Part shown: positions 6,058 to 13,109 of the stretch, piece by piece
Layout: every line of letters begins with the position of its first letter
How positions within the stretch are numbered: the stretch's first letter is position 1
NCBI RefSeq assembly: GCF_019424165.1
Contig: NZ_JAHZAA010000020.1
Span: 24,117 to 44,252 of the forward strand
Direction of reading: 5' to 3'
From: Desulfovibrio sp.
Lineage (GTDB): Bacteria; Desulfobacterota; Desulfovibrionia; Desulfovibrionales; Desulfovibrionaceae
Length of the DNA: 20,136 bases
Made by a program: the position numbers and the translations under genes
The notes under the pieces: generated by a model
Database searches by the model: none
Seen by the model: the letters and a program-made list of their open reading frames with translations, nothing else
Told to the model about the DNA's origin: nothing

Positions 6058-9018
6058 TCAGCTTTTGCGCCGCTTTATCCTGTCCAGCCGTTCCTGCATA
6101 AGAAAACGCCCGGTGACGGACTGGGGGTCAGCCACGATGGCCTCGGGAGTACCCGCGGAAACGATCAGCCCGCCATTTTCTCCGCCGCCCGGTCCCATAT
6201 CAAGAACATGGTCCGAAGCCAGAATCATGTCGGTATTATGCTCGATGACCACCACGCTGGCGCCCTTGTCCACCAGGGCGTGCAGCACCTTGATGAGCTT
6301 GCCCACCTCGTGCATGTGCAGCCCCGTGGTCGGTTCGTCCAGAATGTACATGGTTCCGGGCAGGGAACGTTTGCCCAGTTCGCGCGAAATCTTGATGCGC
6401 TGGGCCTCGCCACCGGAAAGTGTGGTGGCGGGCTGCCCGAGCCGCAAGTATTCCAGCCCCACTTCTTCCAGCACTGCCAGGCGGCGCTCCAGCGCGGGAT
6501 AGTTTTCAAACAGCTCCCTGGCCTGCCGCACGGTAAGGTTGAGCACCTCCGCAATATTCAGGCCCTTATACCGCACCTCAAGGGTTTCATGATTATAGCG
6601 CTTGCCCTTGCACACATCGCAGGTAACGTACACATCCGGCAAAAAGTGCATTTCCACCCGTATCTGCCCATCGCCGCCGCAAGCTTCGCAGCGGCCGCCG
6701 CGCACGTTAAAGCTGAAACGCCCCGGCTTGTAGCCGCGTTTGCGGGCGTCCTGCGTCAGGGAAAAAATATTGCGGATTTCGTCAAATATTTTTGTATAGG
6801 TGGCCGGGTTCGAGCGCGGTGTACGCCCGATGGGCGTCTGGTCGATGGCCACGACGCGCTCCACAGGGGCCGCCCCGCCCTCATATGTCAGCCCGCCGAT
6901 AGTGCCGGGCTGGTCCACACGCAGGCCCAGATTCAGGGCCAGATGCTTGTAGAGCGTATCAACCACCAGCGAACTTTTGCCCGAGCCGGAAACGCCCGTC
7001 ACGCAGGTCAGCACGCCAAGGGGAATACGGCATTCCACATTGCGCAGGTTGTTGGTGGTCACATTGTGCAGCACCAGCTCACCCTGCGGCTCGCGCCGGG
7101 CATCGGGCAGGGCGATGGTGTCGTCGCCACGCAGATAGCGGGCCGTGAGCGTGTCTGCATGCGAAAGCAGGTCGTCCACCTTGCCCTGGAACATGATGTC
7201 CCCGCCGTGCGCACCGGAACCGGGACCAAGCTCGATAACCGTATCCGCCTCGCAGATGGTGGCCTCGTCGTGCTCCACCACCAGCACCGTATTGCCACGG
7301 GCCTGAAGCGAGCGCAGCGTACCCAGCAGCCGCTCATTGTCGCGCGGGTGCAGGCCGATGGACGGTTCGTCCAGCACATAGGTCACCCCCACAAGGCCGG
7401 AGCCGAGCTGGCTTGCCAGCCGGATGCGCTGCGCCTCGCCCCCGGAAAGAGTGGACATGGAGCGCCCCAGCGAAAGATATTCCAGCCCCACGCTGCGCAT
7501 GAAGGACAAACGGTGGGTCAGTTCTTTCATGAGCGGCTCGGCAATGACCACATGGCGGCCCGTGAACGTACGCCTGTCCAGCCATTCCAGGGCGCGCTCC
7601 ACCGAAAGATTGCAAAAGTCCGCGATATTCAGGTCATCCACACGCACGGAAAGCGCGTTGACGTTGAGCCGCGCGCCCTTGCAGTCCGGGCAGTCCATGG
7701 TCTGGCGGTAGCGCGAAAGTGCTTCGCGCCAGGCATCGCCATACTGCATGCCGCTTTCCAGCAGGGGAATCACTCCGGGCCAGCGCTTTTCACTTACACT
7801 CACATCTCCGGCGCTTCTGGCCTCGGTAAAATGCTCGCTCTGGTAATCGCCGCCAGCCCCCAGGGCCACGTTGCCGCCCATCCAGTTACGACGCAGGCCC
7901 TGCGAAGAACGGGCAGGCCTGCCCTGCTCGTCTTCGCCATAAAAAAGCGCAGCCAGGGCGTCTTCAGAAAAATCTTCCAGCGGTGTGGACAGGCTGAACT
8001 TGAAACGCTTGCCCAGCGCCTTGAGCGCATCCTCATAGCGGCTGAACATCTTGCCCGTGGCCCAGGGCAGAAGCACCCCCGTGTTCAACGAAAGCCCCAT
8101 ATTGGGCGCAACCAGGCGCGGCTCAAAATAATCCACGCCGCCAAGGCCCACGCAGCGCGGGCAGGCCCCTTGCGGGCCGTTAAAAGAAAAAAGCTGGGGA
8201 CTGGGCGCAGGCAGGGAAATACGGCAGTGCGTGCACACAGATGAGGTGGAGTGCACGGTATCGGCCTCTTCACCGGCGGCAGCCTTGTCGGGCAGATGGA
8301 TGACAAGCCGTCCCTCGCCGTACCGCAGGGCCAGCTCCACCGAGTCGGCCAGACGGCCGCGCAGGCCTTCCTTGTTGACCAGGCGGTCCACCACGAGGTC
8401 AATGCTGTGTTTTTTGTTTTTATCAAGGGTGGGTACGTCATCAAGCGTGTGAAAAGCCCCGTTGACGCGCACGCGGGCAAAGCCCTCGGCCTTGAGTTTT
8501 TTAAACTTGTCCTGATGCGTGCCTTTTTGCAGCTCCACAAGAGGGGCCAGCACCATAAATTTCGTCCCCTGCGGCAGGGCAAGAATATCAGCGATGATTT
8601 CATCAGCAGCACGGGCTTCGATGGGGCGGCCGCATTGGGGGCAGTACATGCGCCCCAGCCGGGCAAAAAAGACGCGCAGAAAGTCGTATATTTCCGTCAC
8701 CGTACCCACGGTAGAGCGCGGATTGCGCGAAACGCTCTGCTGCTCAAGAGAAATGGCGGGCGAAAGGCCTTCTATTTTTTCCACATCGGGCTTGTCCATC
8801 TGGGGCAGAAACTGACGCGCATAGGCCGAAAGGGATTCCACATAGCGGCGCTGCCCCTCGGCATAGACGATGTCAAAGGCCAGAGTGGATTTTCCCGAGC
8901 CTGAAGGCCCGCAAATGACCACCAGCTCATCCCGCGGGATGTCCAGGCTGATGTTTTTGAGGTTGTGCTGACGGGCCTTTTCAATATGTATGCAGGACTT
9001 GTTGGTGCTGGTATTCAT
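6058..9018 (-). CDS. uvrA: UvrABC excinuclease subunit A
   Basis: UvrA recognises bulky DNA damage with UvrB at the start of nucleotide excision repair. The 986-residue protein carries two ABC ATPase modules. The first Walker A, GPSGSGKS, is at 37-44 and the second, GVSGSGKSS, lies in the C-terminal half; each half has an LSGGEAQR signature and a YVLDEPS/YILDEPT Walker B. Zinc modules are seen as CTHC...CPRC in the first half and CEAC...CDVC (with MHFLPDVYV between) in the second. DPPSI-equivalent and GRTPRSNPATYT motifs are intact. Compared with E. coli UvrA (940 residues) there is an extra stretch before CPDCKGARL. ATG at 9018 is chosen because homology begins within ten codons; a TTG at 9054 would add 12 residues, and neither has a clear ribosome-binding site. 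Monocistronic. Confidence 0.95.
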   Translation of the reverse strand: MNTSTNKSCIHIEKARQHNLKNISLDIPRDELVVICGPSGSGKSTLAFDIVYAEGQRRYVESLSAYARQFLPQMDKPDVEKIEGLSPAISLEQQSVSRNPRSTVGTVTEIYDFLRVFFARLGRMYCPQCGRPIEARAADEIIADILALPQGTKFMVLAPLVELQKGTHQDKFKKLKAEGFARVRVNGAFHTLDDVPTLDKNKKHSIDLVVDRLVNKEGLRGRLADSVELALRYGEGRLVIHLPDKAAAGEEADTVHSTSSVCTHCRISLPAPSPQLFSFNGPQGACPRCVGLGGVDYFEPRLVAPNMGLSLNTGVLLPWATGKMFSRYEDALKALGKRFKFSLSTPLEDFSEDALAALFYGEDEQGRPARSSQGLRRNWMGGNVALGAGGDYQSEHFTEARSAGDVSVSEKRWPGVIPLLESGMQYGDAWREALSRYRQTMDCPDCKGARLNVNALSVRVDDLNIADFCNLSVERALEWLDRRTFTGRHVVIAEPLMKELTHRLSFMRSVGLEYLSLGRSMSTLSGGEAQRIRLASQLGSGLVGVTYVLDEPSIGLHPRDNERLLGTLRSLQARGNTVLVVEHDEATICEADTVIELGPGSGAHGGDIMFQGKVDDLLSHADTLTARYLRGDDTIALPDARREPQGELVLHNVTTNNLRNVECRIPLGVLTCVTGVSGSGKSSLVVDTLYKHLALNLGLRVDQPGTIGGLTYEGGAAPVERVVAIDQTPIGRTPRSNPATYTKIFDEIRNIFSLTQDARKRGYKPGRFSFNVRGGRCEACGGDGQIRVEMHFLPDVYVTCDVCKGKRYNHETLEVRYKGLNIAEVLNLTVRQARELFENYPALERRLAVLEEVGLEYLRLGQPATTLSGGEAQRIKISRELGKRSLPGTMYILDEPTTGLHMHEVGKLIKVLHALVDKGASVVVIEHNTDMILASDHVLDMGPGGGENGGLIVSAGTPEAIVADPQSVTGRFLMQERLDRIKRRKS

Positions 9019-9063
9019 GCGGGCATATGTAAGCGCGGCAGGGCCGCTTGGCAAGATGGTGAT

Positions 9064-9081
9064 GCCGCGCCCAGGCGCGGC
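9064..9081. repeat. GC-rich palindrome in the uvrA leader
   Basis: GCCGCGCC-CA-GGCGCGGC forms an 8-bp perfect stem with a 2-nt centre, between the uvrA promoter (9100-9128) and the start codon. It would form a hairpin in the leader RNA or be a binding site; no function is known to me. Confidence 0.45.
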
Positions 9082-9099
9082 TAACAGGAATGAATATAA

Positions 9100-9128
9100 T
9101 TAATACCCTGTTTTCATTATTCAATCAA
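9100..9128 (-). promoter_or_regulatory. uvrA promoter
   Basis: On the minus strand TTGATT (9123-9128) and TATTAA (9100-9105) are separated by exactly 17 bp. I could not recognise a LexA-type operator with confidence. Confidence 0.55.
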
Positions 9129-9154
9129 TATGAAAGAACTTATTTACTCCTGCG

Positions 9155-9183
9155 TGGACAAACAATGACAAACGCGGTATAAA
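9155..9183 (+). promoter_or_regulatory. Promoter of the exported protein gene at 9235
   Basis: TGGACA (9155-9160) and TATAAA (9178-9183) with a 17-bp spacer, 52 bp before the ATG. It is back to back with the uvrA promoter, only about 30 bp apart. Confidence 0.6.
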
Positions 9184-9234
9184 AATTTTTACGAACCGCA
9201 AGTCCATCAAACTGTCTTGCGGAGGGAGTATATT

Positions 9235-9870
9235 ATGTTTCGCCAGCGCTCATGCACTGTTTTTTTTGTTCTGGCCCTCGCCCTGACAGCCACCCTGGCA
9301 CTCCACTGTGCCGCGGCTGCCGCCGGGCATGAACGTAGCGCCAGAGAAGTTTTTGCCGCCCTGCCCGAAAGTATTTTTGAAAATACCCCTGAAGGCCTCG
9401 GCCCTGTCGAAAAGCAGAAACTGCTCGCCAGCGGGCAGGCCGACTTTTGGGAAGTGGCCGGAGAAACCGAAGACGTCATGGTTTTCGCCACCCTGCCCTT
9501 TCACGATGTAGCCGTAGCCCTGCGCCTTTTCCGGCATAACGGCAGCAACGCCGTTGATGCGGCCATCGGCACACTGGGCGGCCCTGTATGCACGGTAGAG
9601 CTGTGGCGTATGGACGTTTCCGGCCGCCTTGTTCCTGTGGATACGCCGCCCGAACCGTCTGTGGAAGAATTTTTGGGCAAAGACCAGAAGCTGCCGCCGG
9701 ACGTTCAGGCCACAGTCATGATCTGTCTTGGCCTTGGCGGCCTGCGGGCGCAGCCCCTGTTCTGGACAAGCACAGGCATGGCCCATGTGCCGGTAGCCAA
9801 TGATATAGGCTACCAGTGGAACGGTAAAAGCTTTGAAAAGCACGTGCAGCCGCATAGTGAAATGCAGTAA
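9235..9870 (+). CDS. Exported protein of unknown function
   Basis: A 211-residue protein I do not recognise. It has a clear signal peptide: MFRQR, a hydrophobic core FFVLALALTATLALHC, and an Ala-rich cleavage region AAAAAG around residues 26-31. A Cys lies at the end of the core (LALHCAAAA), but it does not form a good lipobox. The mature part contains short motifs such as REVFAALPESIFENTPEGL near the start and GTLGGPVCTVELWRM in the middle, and no membrane helix after the signal. The start is ATG 9235, with GGAGGGAG (9221-9228) 6 nt upstream; a TTG at 9217 lies within that ribosome-binding region and is unlikely. A good promoter precedes it and a strong terminator follows. It is monocistronic and divergent from uvrA. 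The segment ESIFENTPEGLGPVEKQKLL suggests a small periplasmic domain, without a named family. Confidence 0.72.
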   Translation: MFRQRSCTVFFVLALALTATLALHCAAAAAGHERSAREVFAALPESIFENTPEGLGPVEKQKLLASGQADFWEVAGETEDVMVFATLPFHDVAVALRLFRHNGSNAVDAAIGTLGGPVCTVELWRMDVSGRLVPVDTPPEPSVEEFLGKDQKLPPDVQATVMICLGLGGLRAQPLFWTSTGMAHVPVANDIGYQWNGKSFEKHVQPHSEMQ

Positions 9871-9919
9871 CAAGGCACTTCGGGCGGCCCGCCGCTGACC
9901 ACAGATGCGCAGTCCATCG

Positions 9920-9951
9920 GTCCCTCCACCTCCGGGGGGACTATTTTTTTT
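9920..9951 (+). terminator. Terminator of the gene at 9235
   Basis: GTCCCTCC (9920-9927) pairs with GGGGGGAC (9934-9941; one T-G wobble) and is followed by TATTTTTTTT. The U-tract overlaps the last codons of the convergent MarR gene, whose C-terminal Lys-Lys codons supply it. Confidence 0.85.
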
Positions 9952-10465
9952 CACCCGCCAGCAGGGCCGTGGCATTGATGCGCACCTGCCTGTTTGCTTC
10001 GCCCAGCGCCTCTGCCGTGCGCGCCAGCATGCGGGCAAAGCGCTCCAGCTCTTCTTCCGGGCTGGCCTTGAGACGCTCCCACAAGAGATCTTCAGCCAGA
10101 TTGTGCAACGTGCGGTGCATGGCCGCAGCCCGCAGCCCCTTGTCCGTCAGCTCATACAGCAGGCTTTTCTTATCACCGGAAATTCTGCGTGGCTGAACAA
10201 AGCCCCCCACCTGCAACCGGGCCGCCATTTTTGAAACACCGCCCCGCGTCATTCCCAGTTTTCTGGCTGCGGCAACACCGTTAACCGGTTCATCACCAGC
10301 AAGAAGGGCCAGAAAATGCATCTCAGTCAAAATCAGCCCGCCAAGCTCCGCCTGCGCAAGATTGTTGCCAGCCTTGTCAAACAGCCCGTTCACTTCTTCC
10401 ATCCGCTGGGCAATATTCACAAGACCGCCGATAACACGCTGTCTTAGCTCTTCTTTTTCAGGCAT
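9941..10465 (-). CDS. MarR-family transcriptional regulator
   Basis: A 174-residue winged-helix regulator. The helix-turn-helix covers AARKLGMTRGGVSKMAARLQVGGFV, with the wing RRISGDKKSLLYELTDKG, matching the MarR pattern where a D-x-R/K turn precedes the L-T-x-x-G motif. Flanking N- and C-terminal helices would form the dimer. MarR proteins bind palindromes as dimers and are usually released by small ligands. ATG at 10465 has AGGGAGA just upstream. It is divergent from a cyclase-family hydrolase gene. Two similar 18-bp palindromes lie between them, one over each promoter box of the hydrolase gene, so the protein probably represses its neighbour and perhaps itself. The ligand is likely the hydrolase substrate or product, which is inference. 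Confidence 0.88.
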   Translation of the reverse strand: MPEKEELRQRVIGGLVNIAQRMEEVNGLFDKAGNNLAQAELGGLILTEMHFLALLAGDEPVNGVAAARKLGMTRGGVSKMAARLQVGGFVQPRRISGDKKSLLYELTDKGLRAAAMHRTLHNLAEDLLWERLKASPEEELERFARMLARTAEALGEANRQVRINATALLAGEKK

Positions 10466-10506
10466 ATCTTCTCCCTGTGCTTGCTCGGGCGCAGTGTAGC
10501 ATATTT

Positions 10507-10554
10507 TTGTTGACCGGGAATCAAAACCCTTCTATATTGTTTCCCAGGAAACAA
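10507..10554. promoter_or_regulatory. Dual MarR operator over the hydrolase promoter
   Basis: Two related 18-bp sites are spaced 30 bp centre to centre: TTGTTGACCGGGAATCAA (10507-10524) and TTGTTTCCCAGGAAACAA (10537-10554). They agree at 14 of 18 positions; the second is a perfect 8-bp inverted repeat around CA. A plus-strand promoter TTGACC (10510-10515) - 17 bp - TATATT (10533-10538) lies across them, site 1 covering the -35 and site 2 touching the -10 and the start point. Confidence 0.75.
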
Positions 10555-10577
10555 AAATACCATTAAAAGGAAAAACC

Positions 10578-11150
10578 ATGCTTATTGATCTGAGCCTTCC
10601 ATTGACACGAGAAACTTTTGACGCCCTTTCTGCCCACCCTGCCCTGGAGATTTTCGGCCATGTGGGAACCCACCTTGACCTTATGGGCAAGCCCTGGCCC
10701 CAGGAGTATTTCACGCGACAGGGACGAGTATTTGACGTGCGCCACGTGAGGGGCCGCGACATCATGACAAGCGACCTGCCCATGCAGCACATTGAAGCAG
10801 GAGATTTTGTGTTTCTGCGCACAGGCGTACTGGAAGAACATGCCTATGCCGACAAGGCTTACTTTCACGCTCCGGTGGAACTTGCCTGGGATCTGCTGGA
10901 AGCCCTGACGCAAAAGGGCGTGGCCATGATCGGAGTGGACTGCGCTGGCGTTCGCCTGCCCGGGGAGCACAAAAAAGCCGACCTCCTCTGTGCGGAAGCT
11001 GGTACATTTGTAGTAGAAAACGTCTATAATCTTGAAGCGCTGTGTACGGTTGCAGGAGAAAAAACCTTTGTTGTCAGAACGTTTCCCCTGCGTCTTGAGG
11101 GCAGCACCGGCCTGCCCTGCCGCATTGTGGCCGAGTTCGCGGCCGCCTGA
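10578..11150 (+). CDS. Cyclase-family metal-dependent hydrolase (KynB-like fold)
   Basis: A 190-residue protein of the cyclase family (PF04199), which includes kynurenine formamidase and isatin hydrolase, metal-dependent amidohydrolases. It begins MLIDLSLPLT, the usual family start, and has the metal-binding motif as HVGTHLD (about residues 29-35), with IGVDCAGVRL and the EAGTFVVENVYNL segment later on. In classical members the motif is HxGTHxDxPxH; here the last His position is Lys (HVGTHLDLMGK), so one usual metal ligand is absent. I recall a short cyclase-like subgroup in anaerobes with the similar HxGTHFDVMDK, so this may be a distinct subfamily, not decay. The substrate is unknown. ATG at 10578, with AAAAGGA 7 nt upstream. 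It is regulated by the divergent MarR protein, judging by operators in the promoter. Confidence 0.82.
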   Translation: MLIDLSLPLTRETFDALSAHPALEIFGHVGTHLDLMGKPWPQEYFTRQGRVFDVRHVRGRDIMTSDLPMQHIEAGDFVFLRTGVLEEHAYADKAYFHAPVELAWDLLEALTQKGVAMIGVDCAGVRLPGEHKKADLLCAEAGTFVVENVYNLEALCTVAGEKTFVVRTFPLRLEGSTGLPCRIVAEFAAA

Positions 11151-11225
11151 AACCGGGCGATCACGCCGCATGACAGGCAGCCATCCGCAAAATGTCCGCA
11201 GGCAGGCGTGCCGCCACAAAGGACT

Positions 11226-11263
11226 GCGCCGCTTTCCCGGAAATATCGTCGGGAAAGCGGCGC
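11226..11263. terminator. Stem-loop between convergent hydrolase and trmH genes
   Basis: GCGCCGCTTTCCC (11226-11238) pairs perfectly with GGGAAAGCGGCGC (11251-11263); loop of 12 nt. No clear U-tract on either strand, so the terminator role rests on position between convergent genes. Confidence 0.5.
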
Positions 11264-11287
11264 GAAAAACTCCGTGACTGCAGCGGA

Positions 11288-11878
11288 CTATTTCTCAAGC
11301 CATTCCTGCAATTTTTCCTCCAGAACCTCAGCAGCCATGCGCGGCGTGGCGTACATGCCCGCAGCTTCCCGCTGCCGGGCGGCCTCGGATAAAATAATGG
11401 CCGCCGCTACAGACACGTTGAAACTCTGGATCATCCCGTACATGGGAATATAAAGTTCGCCATCGGCCATCTGCAACAGTTCCTGCTCTACACCGCTGTG
11501 CTCATTGCCCATAATGACGGCTGTGGGGCGGGTAAAGTCCCAGTCGCGCAGCGGGCGGGCTGTGGGCGAGCAGGATGTAGCCAGTACCTGCATGTTTTGC
11601 CCGCGCAGGCTTTCCATAAGTGCCGCGCTGTCTTTGTGACGCGCGCTCTCCACCCATTTTCTGGCGGAAGCCGACGTCTTGCGCCCAAGCGAGGGAAACG
11701 GTGTATTGGTATAATACAGGTTGACGCGGCTGACGCCAAAGGCATCGCACGAACGATAAATGGCTGAAACATTATGCGGATCGTGAATATTTGCCAGCAC
11801 CAGGGTGAGGTCCGGCTGGCGGTGGGCCAGCACTTCGAGCAGACGGGCCTTGCGCCGTTCCGTGGGTTCCTTGGTCAT
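11288..11878 (-). CDS. trmH: tRNA (guanosine-2'-O-)-methyltransferase TrmH
   Basis: A SPOUT-class RNA methyltransferase of 196 residues that probably 2'-O-methylates G18 in the tRNA D-loop using S-adenosylmethionine. All three SpoU motifs are present: NIHDPHNVSAIYRSCDAFG (motif 1, with Asn and Arg of the active site), IMGNEHSGVEQE (motif 2), and IPMYGMIQSFNVSVAAAIIL (motif 3, part of the trefoil knot). RLLEVLAHRQPDLTLVL and AARQREAAGMY also match E. coli TrmH closely, which favours TrmH over other SpoU members. Start is ATG 11878, with AAGGAA 8 nt upstream; the frame is open to 12046, but that extension crosses the terminator of the upstream gene and is not real. It is somewhat shorter than E. 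coli TrmH (229) because the C-terminal extension is missing. Confidence 0.9.
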   Translation of the reverse strand: MTKEPTERRKARLLEVLAHRQPDLTLVLANIHDPHNVSAIYRSCDAFGVSRVNLYYTNTPFPSLGRKTSASARKWVESARHKDSAALMESLRGQNMQVLATSCSPTARPLRDWDFTRPTAVIMGNEHSGVEQELLQMADGELYIPMYGMIQSFNVSVAAAIILSEAARQREAAGMYATPRMAAEVLEEKLQEWLEK

Positions 11879-11950
11879 GAGGTCTTCCTTTGCTGTTCTG
11901 TTCAGGTCCTGATACTTCTCAAAAAAAGCCCGCTCAGGCAAGCCGCATCG

Positions 11951-11982
11951 CAAAAAGCCCCCGAAACCTGTTTCCGGGGGCC
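11951..11982 (-). terminator. Terminator of the lipoprotein gene at 12013
   Basis: On the minus strand a stem with GCCCCCGGAAA against TTTCGGGGGC (one bulged base) is followed by a run of five T (11952-11956 in complement). It lies 31 bp beyond the stop codon of the lipoprotein gene and before trmH, so the two minus-strand genes are separate transcripts. Confidence 0.82.
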
Positions 11983-12012
11983 TGGGCAGCGTCGTCCGCG
12001 GGATTTCGCGCG

Positions 12013-12798
12013 TCAAAATGCCTTTGATTTGAGCATGTCCGTCCATGAAGATTCCCTGCCGGCCGGGCGGCTCGGGTCCACCCAGCCCAGCACCTGACGC
12101 CCCATGTCCCAGGCAAGGGCGCGGGCTATGAGGCCTGCGGGATCTTCAGGATTAACCTCCGTGATGGAGAATAGATAAAAGTCGTGCACCTGCCGGGCAT
12201 CCATAAGCCCGCCCTGGGCCATGGACCACAGCAGCGTACCGCTTTTGGCGTCGTACACCTCGATAGCCAGCGAAAGCGAACTGGTGCCGCCGGAGCCGCC
12301 GTCCATATAATGGTTGATGTACCCGCCCACCAGCATGTCGGCCCCGCGTGCGCGCGCAAGCGCAAGAGCGCGCTGCGGGTCAAAAGGCCCGGCCTTGGCA
12401 TCATACTCAAGCGCCGAAAAGGCATTGAGCGACAGCCACACCTGCCAGATCTGGCGTGAAAACATGGTGCTGAAGGTCACGGGGTCTTTTATCTGCTGCA
12501 CGGCCCGAAAAGGCACAAAAAGTGCGGTCGGGCGATAGCCCAGAGGCTCCATGGGGCGCACATAGATGGCCGGAGGCTGCCGCCGCACAAAGTTGTTGAC
12601 CTGCACCTGTATGGGCATGCTCAGGTCGCCGGTAAAGTCGTAGGTACGACGGCTGTCGTCAGGAGCACGCGAGCAGCCCCAAAGCAAAAAAAGCAGCAGG
12701 CCCAGCGCCACGGTCATGACCATGCGTGCCAGCGGCCATGCGTATGCCGCAAGGCTCTGTTCACGCCACGTTCCGGAAAATTTCAGGCAGGTATGCAT
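12013..12798 (-). CDS. Lipoprotein of unknown function
   Basis: A 261-residue protein. After a fairly long, basic N-terminal region comes the hydrophobic segment MVMTVALGLLLFLLWGCS, whose LWGC forms a plausible lipobox, so the mature protein would start at Cys and be membrane anchored in the periplasm. The soluble part includes VPFRAVQQIKDPVTFS, a W-rich helix RQIWQVWLSLNAFSALEYD, and a segment RARGADMLVGGYINHYMDGGSGGTSSLSLAIEVYDAKSGTLLWSMAQGG. The 'ADMLVGGyi...lai.VyDakSGtLLWs' pattern recalls CsgG/FlgO-like or TolB-N-like periplasmic folds, but I cannot assign a family. Start ATG 12798 is supported by AGGAG a few bases upstream; an internal ATG just before the hydrophobic core is an alternative. 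Good terminator downstream. Confidence 0.75.
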   Translation of the reverse strand: MHTCLKFSGTWREQSLAAYAWPLARMVMTVALGLLLFLLWGCSRAPDDSRRTYDFTGDLSMPIQVQVNNFVRRQPPAIYVRPMEPLGYRPTALFVPFRAVQQIKDPVTFSTMFSRQIWQVWLSLNAFSALEYDAKAGPFDPQRALALARARGADMLVGGYINHYMDGGSGGTSSLSLAIEVYDAKSGTLLWSMAQGGLMDARQVHDFYLFSITEVNPEDPAGLIARALAWDMGRQVLGWVDPSRPAGRESSWTDMLKSKAF

Positions 12799-12895
12799 AT
12801 TTTCTCCTGGCCGGGGCCGCCGCGCGTCACTTTTGGCATCCATTTGCCAACTGCTGCCCGGCGCCTGCTGTAGCTGATAAAATGCCGCCCCCGTT

Positions 12896-12925
12896 AAAAA
12901 GCCCCCGCATGCCGCACTGCGGGGC
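12896..12925 (-). terminator. Minus-strand terminator-like stem-loop
   Basis: On the minus strand GCCCCGCA (complement of 12918-12925) pairs with TGCGGGGGC (complement of 12901-12909) and is followed by five T (12896-12900 in complement). It lies 185 bp beyond the stop of the YIP1-type gene, so it may end that transcript or an unannotated small RNA. Confidence 0.6.
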
Positions 12926-13037
12926 GGCACAGTGTGTGCCATTTTTCTGTCAGATGCCAGAAACGTGCCAAGCAGGGGCCTACAGCTCGGCCGGATACGG
13001 CAACCTGGCCGACAGACGCCGGCTGCCGCTGAAAAGT

Positions 13038-13079
13038 ATCGCCGCCCGACCGTCCACAAAGAAACGGCCGGGCGGCGAT
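13038..13079 (-). terminator. Probable terminator of the YIP1-type gene
   Basis: ATCGCCGCCCGACCGT (13038-13053) pairs with the 16 nt at 13064-13079 with one A-C mismatch position on the plus strand (G-T wobble on the minus strand) and a 10-nt loop. On the minus strand the stem is followed by ACTTTTC. It is 31 bp after the stop. Confidence 0.6.
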
Positions 13080-13109
13080 GCCTATTGGGGGCAAACGCCG
13101 TAATTCAGG

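Larger units (their letters stand above)
12799..13109. other. Spacer with two stem-loops
   Basis: About 310 bp between two minus-strand genes, without a supported coding region. It holds two terminator-like stem-loops oriented to the minus strand, listed separately at 13038-13079 and 12896-12925. An internal pair TCGGCC/GGCCGA lies between them near 12988-13013. Confidence 0.45.

Noticed and set aside
6052..8244. A 730-codon open frame on the plus strand opposite uvrA
   Set aside because: It is antisense to a fully conserved uvrA. Its translation is His/Arg/Gln-rich with no domain and no ribosome-binding site, as expected from GC-rich codon bias.
9061..9130. LexA (SOS) operator before uvrA
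   Set aside because: I looked for a palindromic SOS box near the promoter at 9100-9128 and saw only a GC palindrome in the leader and weak AT-rich arms. The lineage-specific motif is not certain enough to claim one.
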